From Calditrichota bacterium (lineage in GTDB: Bacteria > Electryoneota > RPQS01): 64,000 bases of DNA. The notes under the pieces were generated by a model. It was not told the origin of the DNA. It ran no database searches and worked only from the letters and a program-made list of their open reading frames with translations. The translations under genes and the position numbers were made by a program. Of this stretch, positions 33,040-41,761 are shown in pieces (within the stretch, counting starts at the first letter, position 1; each line of letters starts with the position of its first letter). The stretch spans positions 1,364,001 to 1,428,000 of the forward strand of contig JACJVZ010000001.1 in the NCBI GenBank assembly GCA_020637445.1. The letters are read 5' to 3'.

Positions 33040-34122
33040 ATGTTATTGAAAAAGAAAATACTTATAGGTCTAACGCGCGAAGAGCTTGAAAGTTTCGCGC
33101 GCGAACACGGTCAGCAGGCCTTCCGGGGCCGTCAGCTCTACTCGTGGATTTATCAGCGTCGCGCAACCAGTTTCGATGAGATGACTGATCTACCCGCCGC
33201 ATGGAGGGTTGAGCTGGCTAAGTTCTCAGAAGTTGGACGCTTGGAAGTCGCTCGCCCGCCGCATGATACGAGAGACAGATCGCGGAAATTCCTATTTGAC
33301 CTGGCCGACGGGCTTCGAGTTGAATCGGTCTATCTCCCCGAGTCGCCGGGGGAAACCGCGTGTATCTCCAGTCAGGTCGGATGCGCGCTCGGCTGTCATT
33401 TTTGCGCCACGGCCAAGATGGGGCTGTTCCGAAATCTGACTGTCAGCGAAATTCTCTTGCAGGTCTTGGAAGTGGAGCGCCGCTGCAACACCCGCCTAAC
33501 CAATCTGGTCTTCATGGGGATGGGCGAACCGCTGCACAACTATGACAACGTAGTGGCCGCGCTGAAGCTCTTGACGGACCCTGAAGGGATCGGGCTAACT
33601 CCCCGCCGCATCACCGTTTCCACCGTGGGACTTGTATCGGGAATTGAGCGCTGGATCGAGGAGACTCCGTCCGCGAAATTGGCGATTTCCCTGCACGCCA
33701 CGACCGACGAACGCCGCGCGGAGCTGATGCCGATCAACAAGGCCTATCCACTTGATGTGCTGTTCAAGTGCTTGCGGAAATTCGCTCATGTCACGCGCGA
33801 TCCGGTGACCTTTGAGTACATCATGATCGACGATTTCAATGACCGCGAGGAAGATGTCGACAATCTCGCGCGCTGGTTGAAGAACATTCCGGCGAAGATG
33901 AATCTGATTCGCCTTCATCCTACAGGCTCAGGTCTTAAACCGTCGAGCGACGAGGCTATAGACTGTTTCATGGGATGGCTAACCGAAGCCGGAATCCGCT
34001 GCACTTTGCGCGAGTCAAGGGGCCTCGAAGACGAAGCAGCGTGTGGTATGCTCTTCACGCAAGAACCGTTTAAGCCGAGTAAGGCGCGGGCGTGGGAGAC
34101 TGTTCCGCCGAGCGGGGATTAA
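33040..34122 (+). CDS. rlmN: Dual-specificity 23S rRNA/tRNA adenine-C2 methyltransferase
   Basis: A radical SAM enzyme that methylates C2 of A2503 in 23S rRNA and A37 in some tRNAs. 360 residues. The cluster cysteines are C115, C119 and C122 in GCALGCHFCATAK, and the resolving cysteine is C335 in EAACGMLF; C108 lies just before the cluster. GMGEPLHNYDNV and NLIRLHPTGS are family blocks. I chose the ATG at 33040 (AAGG six bases upstream); the frame runs upstream through antisense moxR. The last six codons (VPPSGD) and the stop are supplied by a dispersed palindromic repeat. Confidence 0.95.
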   Translation: MLLKKKILIGLTREELESFAREHGQQAFRGRQLYSWIYQRRATSFDEMTDLPAAWRVELAKFSEVGRLEVARPPHDTRDRSRKFLFDLADGLRVESVYLPESPGETACISSQVGCALGCHFCATAKMGLFRNLTVSEILLQVLEVERRCNTRLTNLVFMGMGEPLHNYDNVVAALKLLTDPEGIGLTPRRITVSTVGLVSGIERWIEETPSAKLAISLHATTDERRAELMPINKAYPLDVLFKCLRKFAHVTRDPVTFEYIMIDDFNDREEDVDNLARWLKNIPAKMNLIRLHPTGSGLKPSSDEAIDCFMGWLTEAGIRCTLRESRGLEDEAACGMLFTQEPFKPSKARAWETVPPSGD

Positions 34123-34149
34123 GCGAGTCAGCGCGGTTCCCCGCCGGAA
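34103..34149 (+). repeat. Palindromic dispersed repeat, type B copy 2, overlapping rlmN 3' end
   Basis: 47 nt, identical to the 23941 copy at the left end (TTCCGCCGAGCGGGGATTAA) and right end (CGCGGTTCCCCGCCGGAA), with a slightly different loop. It contains the rlmN stop codon (TAA at 34120-34122). Confidence 0.85.
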
Positions 34150-34187
34150 TCTGAGAACGATTCCATCAATCTGAACTTATCGAAGAA

Positions 34188-34214
34188 CCCTCCGATTACC
34201 ATCGGGGGATTTTC
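34188..34214. terminator. Probable terminator between rlmN and meaB
   Basis: CCCTCCGA pairs with TCGGGGG with one G-U pair, loop TTACCA, then ATTTTCATTTTC. It separates the convergent rlmN and meaB genes. Confidence 0.65.
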
Positions 34215-34246
34215 ATTTTCCGCGCCAGCGTCACTGGGTCCAGCGT

Positions 34247-35167
34247 CTACGCTGGCATCAACCTCCCCAATACCACATACGGACTCGCCCCCTCCCTTAG
34301 CGCGGCATCCATGATCCCTTCGCGCTCTTCCGTCCAGAATTTTGCTAACAGTTTTTTCTCGAGCATGCGCTGAATCCGGCGTCTGGCGTGCGCGTGACGG
34401 CGGCTTTCGAACTCGCCTGTTTTGCGCAGATGATCGAGATGCGCTTCGATTTGCTCGTACAGCTCGGTGACTCCCTGCTCGCGCGTGGCGACCGTGTTCA
34501 CGACCGGCGGCTTCCATTCGTCCCAGTGCTTGAGCATCATCGCGCCTTGAAGATCGCCCGTGAAGCGGTCGGCTCCCTCGCGGTCGGCCTTGTTCACGCA
34601 GAACACATCCGCCGCTTCCATCAGCCCCGCCTTCATCCCCTGAATCGCATCGCCCGACTCGGGCACGAGCACCACGACCACCGAGTCCGCGTACTGCACG
34701 ACCTCCATTTCCGATTGCCCCACGCCGACCGTCTCGAACAGAACGTAGTCAAACCCCGCTGCATCCAACACATCGGCCATATCTCCGGCGGCCTGCGACA
34801 AGCCACCCAAATCTCCTCGGGTCGCAAGCGAGCGCACGAACACGCCCTCGTCTAAGCCAATCGCATTCATTCGCACGCGGTCGCCGAGCAGCGCGCCGCC
34901 CGAAAACGGCGATGTGGGATCGACTGCCAAGATCGCCACCTGCTTGCCCTGTTTGCGCAGGAATTTCGTGTAAGCCGTCACGAGCGAGCTCTTCCCCGCT
35001 CCGGGCGGGCCGGTGAAACCGATGCGCACCGCGTTGCCGACTTTGCCTCCCAGCGAACGCAGCACCTCATCGGCGGATTCGGACGAATTCTCGACGCGCG
35101 AGAGCGTCCGCGCCAGCGCACTGCGCGATCCCGCAAGCAATTGGGACGTCAACTCAGGAATCGTCAC
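34247..35167 (-). CDS. meaB: MeaB/ArgK-type G3E GTPase
   Basis: 306 residues. The P-loop is GFTGPPGAGKSS near 49-60, followed by AVDPTSPFSGGALLGDRVRM, FETVGVGQSE and the guanine-specificity motif NKAD. The family protects and reactivates adenosylcobalamin-dependent mutases such as methylmalonyl-CoA mutase. No mutase gene lies in this window, so its partner must be elsewhere. The start is GTG overlapping the stop of the 101-residue gene as GTGA. It is the last gene of the polysaccharide run, which makes cotranscription with ManC likely. Confidence 0.93.
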   Translation of the reverse strand: MTIPELTSQLLAGSRSALARTLSRVENSSESADEVLRSLGGKVGNAVRIGFTGPPGAGKSSLVTAYTKFLRKQGKQVAILAVDPTSPFSGGALLGDRVRMNAIGLDEGVFVRSLATRGDLGGLSQAAGDMADVLDAAGFDYVLFETVGVGQSEMEVVQYADSVVVVLVPESGDAIQGMKAGLMEAADVFCVNKADREGADRFTGDLQGAMMLKHWDEWKPPVVNTVATREQGVTELYEQIEAHLDHLRKTGEFESRRHAHARRRIQRMLEKKLLAKFWTEEREGIMDAALREGASPYVVLGRLMPA

Positions 35168-35469
35168 TGCGCGGCGGACTCCTCGGCTTTCGCGGTCAAA
35201 TCCACGACGATGGAAGGCTTGTCGGCAAATTGCTCGACATACTCGCGCACTTCCGGCAGCAAATAAAGGGAATCAATATCCATTCTCGCCAGCGCCTTGG
35301 CCAAAATTTCCGCGCGTTCTTCGTCGCCAAAGCGCTTGTTCATGATTACCAGTTTCTCGGCTTCAAACACGCAGCTCCCGCCGCGAAAATTTCCTTTTTC
35401 ATTGCGGAAACGGTAGCCCTGTTTCTCCAATGCTTCGGTCAAGTGTTGCACGAGTTTCGCGGGTTTCAT
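35164..35469 (-). CDS. Conserved-looking 101-residue protein of unknown function
   Basis: A small soluble alpha/beta protein (KLVQHLTEALEKQGYRFRNE, FRGGSCVFEAEKLVIMNKRF, EERAEILAKALARMDIDSLY). There is no Cys pair or membrane segment. It overlaps manC by 1 nt (TGATG) and meaB by 4 nt, so the three are almost certainly translated as a unit. I do not recognise the family. Confidence 0.75.
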   Translation of the reverse strand: MKPAKLVQHLTEALEKQGYRFRNEKGNFRGGSCVFEAEKLVIMNKRFGDEERAEILAKALARMDIDSLYLLPEVREYVEQFADKPSIVVDLTAKAEESAAQ

Positions 35470-36539
35470 CAGAGCACCCCCTCTTTTCCTTGTGATCTGA
35501 GCTTATCGACGAGTTCTTTGACTTCCTGCGAACGGTCGAGCGGGCAAATCATCAGTGCGTCGTCCGTTTCGACTATGATCAAATTACTGACTCCGACTGC
35601 GGCGATTAATTTTTTGTTGCCGAGCACGCAGGTGTTGTGCGTATTCGCAAGCGTCACGTTGCCGCGTACTGCGTTGCCGTCTTCGTCACGCGGCATCAAC
35701 CGCCAAACCTCGTCCCAGCTCCCGACGTCATTCCAGTCAAACGTTCCGCGCACTACGGCGACTTTCGGCGCGCGTTCCATCACACCGTAGTCGATGGAAA
35801 TTCCTCTGCCTGACTCAAACACCTTGTGGGTAACGTCTTGCTCGTGCGGCGTTCCGATCGCGCCGTCAATCTCCAGAAACGCGGCGCCCCACTGCGGAAG
35901 CTGGTCGCGAATCTGTCTCAAAATAGTATCCGCGCGCCACACGAACATGCCGCTGTTCCACAAGAACTCTCCGCTCTCGAGAAACAACCGCGCGGTCTGC
36001 AAATTTGGTTTTTCGGCGAATGTCTTGACCGGGTACACGTTGTCGCGAATTCGAATTCCACTCGTGTCCATCTGAACATAGCCGTACCCCGTCTCGGGCC
36101 GCGTGGGTTCGATGCCGATGGTGGCCAACACTTCCGAATCGTGCACGGCTTCCACAGCCGACGACAGACAAAAATGAAACTGTTCGATATTCGTGATTCT
36201 GTGGTCTGCGGGCAGCACAATCATCACGGCGTCGGGATCATGCTTGTGCAAATGCACGGCGGCAAGCCCAACAGCGGGTGCGGTGTTGCGTCCCACGGGC
36301 TCGATGATAAATCTCTTCTCGTCGAAATCGGGAATCAGTTCTTTGATCAGCGCGGCCTGTTCGGCATTCGTTACGATCCAAACATGATCTTTCTCGACGA
36401 GACCGTCCAACCGAGCGATGGTGCGCTCGATCATCGTGCCCTCTCCGGTCAAATCAATCAGTTGTTTCGGACGATTGCGGCGGGACAGCGGCCAAAAGCG
36501 CGCTCCGACTCCGCCGGCCATAATCACGGCATGAAGCAT
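35469..36539 (-). CDS. manC: Mannose-1-phosphate guanylyltransferase
   Basis: Makes GDP-mannose from mannose-1-phosphate and GTP. 356 residues, the short form without a phosphomannose-isomerase domain. The N-terminal nucleotide loop is AGGVGARFWPLSRRNRPKQ; VLPADHRI and FLWNSGMFVWRA are further family blocks. I chose the ATG at 36539, which gives MLHAVIMAGG and lies 1 bp after the preceding stop; a longer frame reaches 36668 inside the previous gene. GDP-mannose could feed the surface polysaccharide. Close relatives can use other hexose-1-phosphates or heptose-1-phosphate. Confidence 0.9.
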   Translation of the reverse strand: MLHAVIMAGGVGARFWPLSRRNRPKQLIDLTGEGTMIERTIARLDGLVEKDHVWIVTNAEQAALIKELIPDFDEKRFIIEPVGRNTAPAVGLAAVHLHKHDPDAVMIVLPADHRITNIEQFHFCLSSAVEAVHDSEVLATIGIEPTRPETGYGYVQMDTSGIRIRDNVYPVKTFAEKPNLQTARLFLESGEFLWNSGMFVWRADTILRQIRDQLPQWGAAFLEIDGAIGTPHEQDVTHKVFESGRGISIDYGVMERAPKVAVVRGTFDWNDVGSWDEVWRLMPRDEDGNAVRGNVTLANTHNTCVLGNKKLIAAVGVSNLIIVETDDALMICPLDRSQEVKELVDKLRSQGKEGVL

Positions 36540-36540
36540 A

Positions 36541-38196
36541 TTATTTCTGAGATAGTGTTGTCCAAAGAATATCGACTTCCGCGCTCCATCGCGGACGCAC
36601 GGCAATCGTATCGGGATGCCACTGAAACGGCTCCGAAAATGCAAACGGAGACACGGTTCCCCGGTCAAACATTTGGTTGCCGTTTACGTCGTGGATCGCC
36701 CGCAAACGATAATCGCCTTGAGGATATCCCACGAATTTGAAAGCGGAGTTCGTGAACACGGTTTCGAGCGGATCGCCGGTTCTGACACGATAGAGTTCCA
36801 CCAACCACGGTCCGAGTTCCGGCGATTGAATTGCGCCGACGATATCTCCCAACGAATCCACCGGATAGTTGTACCAGGTCAGCGTCCACAACGAATCACG
36901 CCACACGTTTCCGCTGCGGTCCGTCACAAATGAATTCGGAATGCCGAGCACGTACTTGCGCCCCGTTTCGATCGGCAGTTCCGGTACTACAGTGATAGAC
37001 ATCGCGTCGCTTTGTTTGGCGCCCACGGAAAAGTCCGTCGTGTCAGCCTTTAGCCTGACCGAAAGCGAATCTTCCGTTGCGTCGAATACGATCGGCTCGT
37101 TGAATACGATCACGATTTCTTGCTGAACGGATCGGTTCGCTGAGCGGTTTGCCGGATAAGTTTCTGCAACTTTCGGGTGCGTCGTGTCGGGCTTCGTCGA
37201 AATGGCAAACTTTTCCGTCAACATTGAATCCCCGACCGCCACCTTCGCCGTCGCACTGTCCGTGGTTAACGAATCGTCCAAATACACGAACCAGCTTGCA
37301 GTCGAACTTGTGTCACGCGAAAATTGCAGCGCGGTTTGCAAACTTACGTCGTCAAACACGTCAAAACGGTCCGGCGCAATTTCGTGGTTGAAACGAAGAT
37401 TCAGTGTGCGAACGTCGATTTGCTTTGCGCGCAGAATACCGAGCGTAGTCGTGTCCTGCAAAGTCGGCGCAAACGTCACGCTTGGAACCAGACCTTCGAC
37501 TGCTTGCACGTCTTGAGTCGCCGGGCCGATGCGCTCGTTCGCCGGTGACCAAAGTCCGTCGAAGTTTTTGTCCTCAAGTGCAAAGAGTCTATACACGCCC
37601 GGAGCGAGATACCCAAGATCGAACACACCTTGATCGTCCGTTTGCATTCGATAGTCCGGCGTATCGATCATCGGATCAGGCATCGTGTCTCCCAGCAAGT
37701 ACGCGGCAATCGAAATTGACTTCGCTCTGTCCGGCAAAAGGCTCACGCCTTGGATCTCGCCGCGGTCAATGTGGTCACCGGTACTAAACGCGAGCGTCTG
37801 ACTGTTTTCGAGCGCGTTGCCTTGCATGTCCTTCGCTTGTGCGCCGACGGTGACGACAATCGTACGATTCTCCGGGAGTGGATCAAGAAAATCGAGAGTC
37901 AACATCCGTCCCGACCAGCGGTAACGCAAACGTCTTCCCGGTTCCGGAGAAAGATAAAGCGATGCTTCGACGGAAGGACGGTTGACGGGCTCCGAAAATT
38001 GCAGTGTAACGTCGCTGTCGCGCGGCACATTTACGCTGCCCGCCTCCGGAAACTCAAATGCGATTTCCGGAGGTGTTTTGTCTTCCGGGCCGCCGGGCGG
38101 CACGCCCATTCTCGCGCACGACAGACTCAGCAGCGCAAGCGAAATTAGTGCAAGTCTAATTGCGGCCAATGCCGAAGTACTCAAATCCCATTTCAC
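36541..38196 (-). CDS. Lipoprotein with N-terminal Big_5-like domain
   Basis: 551 residues. Lipobox LSLSC after a hydrophobic signal, so it is probably membrane-anchored at Cys27. Then an Ig-like domain (DKTPPEIAFEFPEAGSVNVP, VTLQFSEPVN) typical of FCB lipoproteins, a carboxypeptidase-regulatory-like segment (GVFDLGYLAPGVYRLFALED, FDGLWSPANERIG) and a second Ig-like unit (VAETYPANRS, IVIVFNEPIVF). The ATG overlaps the ugd stop by 41 nt; a TTG at 38169 would give a tighter signal peptide. It is unusual inside a sugar-nucleotide operon. It may have a surface or assembly role. Confidence 0.75.
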   Translation of the reverse strand: MKWDLSTSALAAIRLALISLALLSLSCARMGVPPGGPEDKTPPEIAFEFPEAGSVNVPRDSDVTLQFSEPVNRPSVEASLYLSPEPGRRLRYRWSGRMLTLDFLDPLPENRTIVVTVGAQAKDMQGNALENSQTLAFSTGDHIDRGEIQGVSLLPDRAKSISIAAYLLGDTMPDPMIDTPDYRMQTDDQGVFDLGYLAPGVYRLFALEDKNFDGLWSPANERIGPATQDVQAVEGLVPSVTFAPTLQDTTTLGILRAKQIDVRTLNLRFNHEIAPDRFDVFDDVSLQTALQFSRDTSSTASWFVYLDDSLTTDSATAKVAVGDSMLTEKFAISTKPDTTHPKVAETYPANRSANRSVQQEIVIVFNEPIVFDATEDSLSVRLKADTTDFSVGAKQSDAMSITVVPELPIETGRKYVLGIPNSFVTDRSGNVWRDSLWTLTWYNYPVDSLGDIVGAIQSPELGPWLVELYRVRTGDPLETVFTNSAFKFVGYPQGDYRLRAIHDVNGNQMFDRGTVSPFAFSEPFQWHPDTIAVRPRWSAEVDILWTTLSQK

Positions 38197-39457
38197 TCAT
38201 GTGCGACGGCTCAAAAAGATTGCGGCCGTCGAAAATAACCGGGCGTTTCATTTGCGATTTAACGCGCGCGAAGTCCGGTTCGCGGAATTCTTGCCACTCC
38301 GTTGCAATCAGCAGCGCGTCCGCGTCTTTAAGAAGCGAATAGTAATCGTCGTAAAAATGCACTTTGTCGCCCAAAATCGGCCGCGCATTTTCCATCGACT
38401 GCGGATCGTACACGTGGAGTTTCGCGCCGCGTTCGTGGAGCATCTCAATCATATAGATGGACGGCGCCTCGCGCATATCATCCGTACGCGGCTTGAACGC
38501 GAGCCCCCAAATCCCGAGCTTCAGCCCGGTCAAGTCTTCTCCGAAGTGCTTCACGACTTTCTCTACAAGTCTCGTACGTTGCTTGTGATTGACTTCGTCG
38601 ACGGCATCGAGAATCTTCATCTCTTGACCGTACTTCTTGCCGATCTTAATCAGCGCCGACACGTCTTTCGGGAAGCACGAACCGCCGTAGCCGATACCTG
38701 CAAACAAGAAATGAGGACCGATGCGCTTGTCAGAACCGATGCCGAACCGCACATGATTGATATCCGCGCCGCACTCCTCGCATAGGTTCGCAATCTCGTT
38801 CATAAACGTAATTTTCGTCGCGAGCATTGCGTTGGCGGCATACTTCGTCATCTCCGCCGAACGCACGTCCATCGTCACCACACGGTATCCCGTACGGTGG
38901 AACGGAGCGTAAAGTCTCTTCATGATCTCTTCGGCGCGCTGGCTCGACACGCCGATTACGATTCGGTCAGGCTTCATAAAATCATTGACCGCGTCGCCTT
39001 CTTTCAAGAACTCCGGATTCGACACCACGTCGAATTCTACGTTGGTGTGCTTTGCAATCGTCTCGCGGACGAGATCGCCCGAGCCCACGGGGACGGTGGA
39101 CTTGTTGACGATGACTTTGTAGCTTTTGAGCCTCTTGCCGATGGATTCGGCGACGGCCAGCACATAGGATAGATCCGCGGATCCGTCTTCACCCGGCGGA
39201 GTACCGACCGCGATCATCAAGACTTCCGAATCATCCATGACGGAATACAAATCCGTCGTGAAGCTGAGCCGGCCTTGAGCGACGTTGCGGTCAAGGTACT
39301 CTTTCAGACCCGGTTCGTAAATGGGCACGACGCCCTTTTTCAACATTTCAATTTTACGCGGATCCGTATCCACGCATGCGACGGTATTGCCCGATTCTGC
39401 GAGGCAAGTGCCGGTGACGAGACCGACGTAGCCGGTCCCGATGACTGTGACTTTCAT
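38156..39457 (-). CDS. ugd: UDP-glucose 6-dehydrogenase
   Basis: Oxidises UDP-glucose to UDP-glucuronate with two NAD+. 433 residues. The N-terminal Rossmann motif is VIGTGYVGLVTGTCLAESG; the active-site Cys lies in GYGGSCFPKDVSAL; the C-terminal UDP-binding domain contains LGIWGLAFKPRTDDMREAPS. ATG start. UDP-glucuronate is a common acidic-polysaccharide precursor, and decarboxylation to UDP-xylose by one of the neighbouring SDRs is conceivable but unproven. Confidence 0.94.
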   Translation of the reverse strand: MKVTVIGTGYVGLVTGTCLAESGNTVACVDTDPRKIEMLKKGVVPIYEPGLKEYLDRNVAQGRLSFTTDLYSVMDDSEVLMIAVGTPPGEDGSADLSYVLAVAESIGKRLKSYKVIVNKSTVPVGSGDLVRETIAKHTNVEFDVVSNPEFLKEGDAVNDFMKPDRIVIGVSSQRAEEIMKRLYAPFHRTGYRVVTMDVRSAEMTKYAANAMLATKITFMNEIANLCEECGADINHVRFGIGSDKRIGPHFLFAGIGYGGSCFPKDVSALIKIGKKYGQEMKILDAVDEVNHKQRTRLVEKVVKHFGEDLTGLKLGIWGLAFKPRTDDMREAPSIYMIEMLHERGAKLHVYDPQSMENARPILGDKVHFYDDYYSLLKDADALLIATEWQEFREPDFARVKSQMKRPVIFDGRNLFEPSHMSEMGFEYFGIGRN

Positions 39458-39499
39458 GAGTAGGGTTTTTGCTAAAGGTAAGAAACGGAGCAGTGCGAG

Positions 39500-40075
39500 T
39501 TATTTCGCAATGAACTCCTTCATGTAGGTGCTGATGATGTGATTGAGCACCAGATGCAAATCTTCGACGGGACCGTATTCGCGGGACTCGACGATGACGT
39601 TGTGGTCGGTCATCGCCGCAAGTTTACCGCCTCCAAAACCGATCAATCCAACTATGGTGGTCTTGAGATCTCGCGCGGTCTTCGCGGCCTCAAGAATGTT
39701 CGGCGAATTTCCGGATGCCGTTATCAAAACCACGACGTCGCCCGGCTTAGCGTACGCGCGCAAGGGTTCGGAAAAAATTGAGTCGTATCCGACGTCATTG
39801 CCGTACGCGGTGAGCATCGGCATGTTGTCACCCGGCGCGAACATACGAATGCGGCGCTTGTCGGGATGACTTGAACCTTTCGAATGATCGCACACCCAAT
39901 GCGACGCGGTGCTCCATGATCCGCCGTTGCCGCATACGTAAATCGCAGCGTCGCGCGCATACGCGTCTTCGACGATCGAGATCAGTTTCTCGACGTCCGC
40001 GATCGTGACGCTGTCAAGCACGGCTTTCAGACGGTTGAAATACGACGAAATGTGAGCGCTCTTGTTTAAGCTCAT
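39500..40075 (-). CDS. gmhA: SIS-domain phosphoheptose isomerase (GmhA-like)
   Basis: 191 residues, single SIS domain. AIYVCGNGGSWSTASHWVCD and TASGNSPNILEA carry the sugar-phosphate-binding loops. The family converts sedoheptulose-7-phosphate to D-glycero-D-manno-heptose-7-phosphate. It overlaps the HddA-like kinase gene by 4 nt (ATGA) and is followed by the guanylyltransferase, the order expected of the GDP-heptose route. The GNGGS loop is intact; the following STASHW differs from the usual SAADAQHF, so the substrate could be a related sugar. Confidence 0.85.
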   Translation of the reverse strand: MSLNKSAHISSYFNRLKAVLDSVTIADVEKLISIVEDAYARDAAIYVCGNGGSWSTASHWVCDHSKGSSHPDKRRIRMFAPGDNMPMLTAYGNDVGYDSIFSEPLRAYAKPGDVVVLITASGNSPNILEAAKTARDLKTTIVGLIGFGGGKLAAMTDHNVIVESREYGPVEDLHLVLNHIISTYMKEFIAK

Positions 40076-41061
40076 TTGAACGGATATCTCTTGATATTGA
40101 AAATGACTTTGCTGCCGTCGCGCTCGGGCATAAACGGAAGTTCGAACAACTCGCTCAACGCGTTGCGGACAGAGTCTTGATTCGAGGGCGGCACATACAA
40201 AAGCAAGAACCCGCCGCCGCCTGCACCGGCGATCTTTCCTCCAACCGCGCCCGCCTTGATCGCGCGGCCGTACATATCGTCAATACCGTCGTCGGAAATT
40301 TTTGCAGCCATCTTTTTCTTAAGTTCCCAACCGGCGTGCAAGAGTCTTCCGACTTGCTCGAAGTCCATAACCGTAAACGCCTGTTCGATCTTGTCGACAA
40401 GCGGCATCATCGCATCGAGCACTTCTCGCTTGGAACCAGTTTGCGATTTCTGCTCAGTCAAAATCTCCGCCGACTTGCGAGTGCGGTTCGTATAGAAAAG
40501 CATCAGGTGGCTTCCGAACAGGCGAAGCGCCTGCGCAGGCAAATCCACTTCGGCTTCGGTTACGGTTTGATCCGGATTAAACGTAAACCGTCTCAGGCCG
40601 CCGAACGCGGCGATATATTGATCTTGCTTGCCGATCGGTTTTCCGCAGCGTTCGATTTCGATTTCACACGCCTCGCGCGCCAGCCGTTCCGGACTTACCT
40701 GTCGTCCCAAGTATTGGTACATCGCGTTAAGCAATCCTACCACCAGCGAAGACGACGACCCGAGCCCGCTCCCTTCCGACGGAATGTCCGCGAGAGTTGA
40801 AATCTCAACGCCCGTTCCAAGACCCGTCATCTCCATCGCCGCACGAATCAACTCATGTTTGATCTCGTTGACTTCGTCGACCGTTTCGTTTCGCGAGTAG
40901 TTCAAAACGATCTTATCGTCGAATCGCTCTTTGATGATGACGAAAATATATTTGTCGATCGCCGTAGAAATGACGCGGCCCGCACCGTGCAGATAATAGT
41001 CTGCAAGGTCGCTGCCGCCGCCGGCGAAACTTAGTCGTAAGGGTGTCTGCGTAATAACCAT
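40072..41061 (-). CDS. hddA: GHMP-family heptose-7-phosphate kinase (HddA-like)
   Basis: 329 residues. The GHMP phosphate-binding motif is EGSGLGSSSSLVVGLLNA; N-terminal TPLRLSFAGGGSDLADYY and C-terminal GGKIAGAGGGGFLLLY are as in D-glycero-D-manno-heptose 7-phosphate kinase. It would make the heptose 1,7-bisphosphate. A 1-nt gap from the nucleotidyltransferase and a 4-nt overlap with gmhA support a functional unit. The GmhB phosphatase needed between kinase and guanylyltransferase is not in this window. Confidence 0.88.
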   Translation of the reverse strand: MVITQTPLRLSFAGGGSDLADYYLHGAGRVISTAIDKYIFVIIKERFDDKIVLNYSRNETVDEVNEIKHELIRAAMEMTGLGTGVEISTLADIPSEGSGLGSSSSLVVGLLNAMYQYLGRQVSPERLAREACEIEIERCGKPIGKQDQYIAAFGGLRRFTFNPDQTVTEAEVDLPAQALRLFGSHLMLFYTNRTRKSAEILTEQKSQTGSKREVLDAMMPLVDKIEQAFTVMDFEQVGRLLHAGWELKKKMAAKISDDGIDDMYGRAIKAGAVGGKIAGAGGGGFLLLYVPPSNQDSVRNALSELFELPFMPERDGSKVIFNIKRYPFK

Positions 41062-41062
41062 G

Positions 41063-41761
41063 CTACAAGTTGCGTTCTCTGCGCGCGCGGACGGCCGCGT
41101 ACGCCTCGGGAGTGCCGATGTCTTGAATGTACTCGTCCGTCACGTATCCGTACATCTTGCCGACGAGCTGAGGCAAGACGTGAAATCCAATATCGGCCGG
41201 CTGATTCTCCGGAACCCAATTGAAAAGCTCCGGCGTCGCCGCGTGAATTCCGGAATTGGCAAAATTTGATTTTGGCCGCGCGGGTTTCTCTTCAAAACTC
41301 ACGACCAACCCGGTATCGTCAATCTCCAAAATGCCGCAGCGCGTTGGTTCATCCGTCGGATAGGCGACAAGTACCAGCGGCGGCGAGTTCTTTTCCTCGT
41401 GAAAACGCGCAAGTTTCGTCAAATCCAGCTCGACATAATTGTCGGCGTAAATGATAAAGAAACGATTGCTGTCCGACAGAAACTCTTTCGCGGAACGAAG
41501 TGTTCCTGCGCTGCCCAAGAGCGTCTCTTCATAGCCCTCGTTAAAGTTCAATCCGTGCGGACGCGTGCCGATAAACTCGCGTACCAGTGCGGCATGATGA
41601 TGCGTATTGATAAAGACGTCCGTGACGCCCGCGTTCGCAAGCGTTTCGCACCAATAATCGAGCAGTGGCCTTCCAGCGACGGGCAACAAGCACTTTGGAG
41701 CATTCTTCGTCAACTCACCAAGTCTGCTTCCGACGCCCGCCGCGAGAACGATTGCTTTCAC
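41063..41761 (-). CDS. hddC: Sugar-1-phosphate nucleotidyltransferase (HddC-like)
   Basis: 232 residues, a short single-domain nucleotidyltransferase. The loop LAAGVGSRLGELTKNAPKCL binds the NTP; FIIYADNYVELD contains the metal-binding Asp. With gmhA and hddA beside it, D-glycero-alpha-D-manno-heptose-1-phosphate guanylyltransferase is the likely role; other sugar-1-phosphates remain possible. The start is GTG overlapping the preceding stop as GTGA. Confidence 0.82.
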   Translation of the reverse strand: MKAIVLAAGVGSRLGELTKNAPKCLLPVAGRPLLDYWCETLANAGVTDVFINTHHHAALVREFIGTRPHGLNFNEGYEETLLGSAGTLRSAKEFLSDSNRFFIIYADNYVELDLTKLARFHEEKNSPPLVLVAYPTDEPTRCGILEIDDTGLVVSFEEKPARPKSNFANSGIHAATPELFNWVPENQPADIGFHVLPQLVGKMYGYVTDEYIQDIGTPEAYAAVRARRERNL

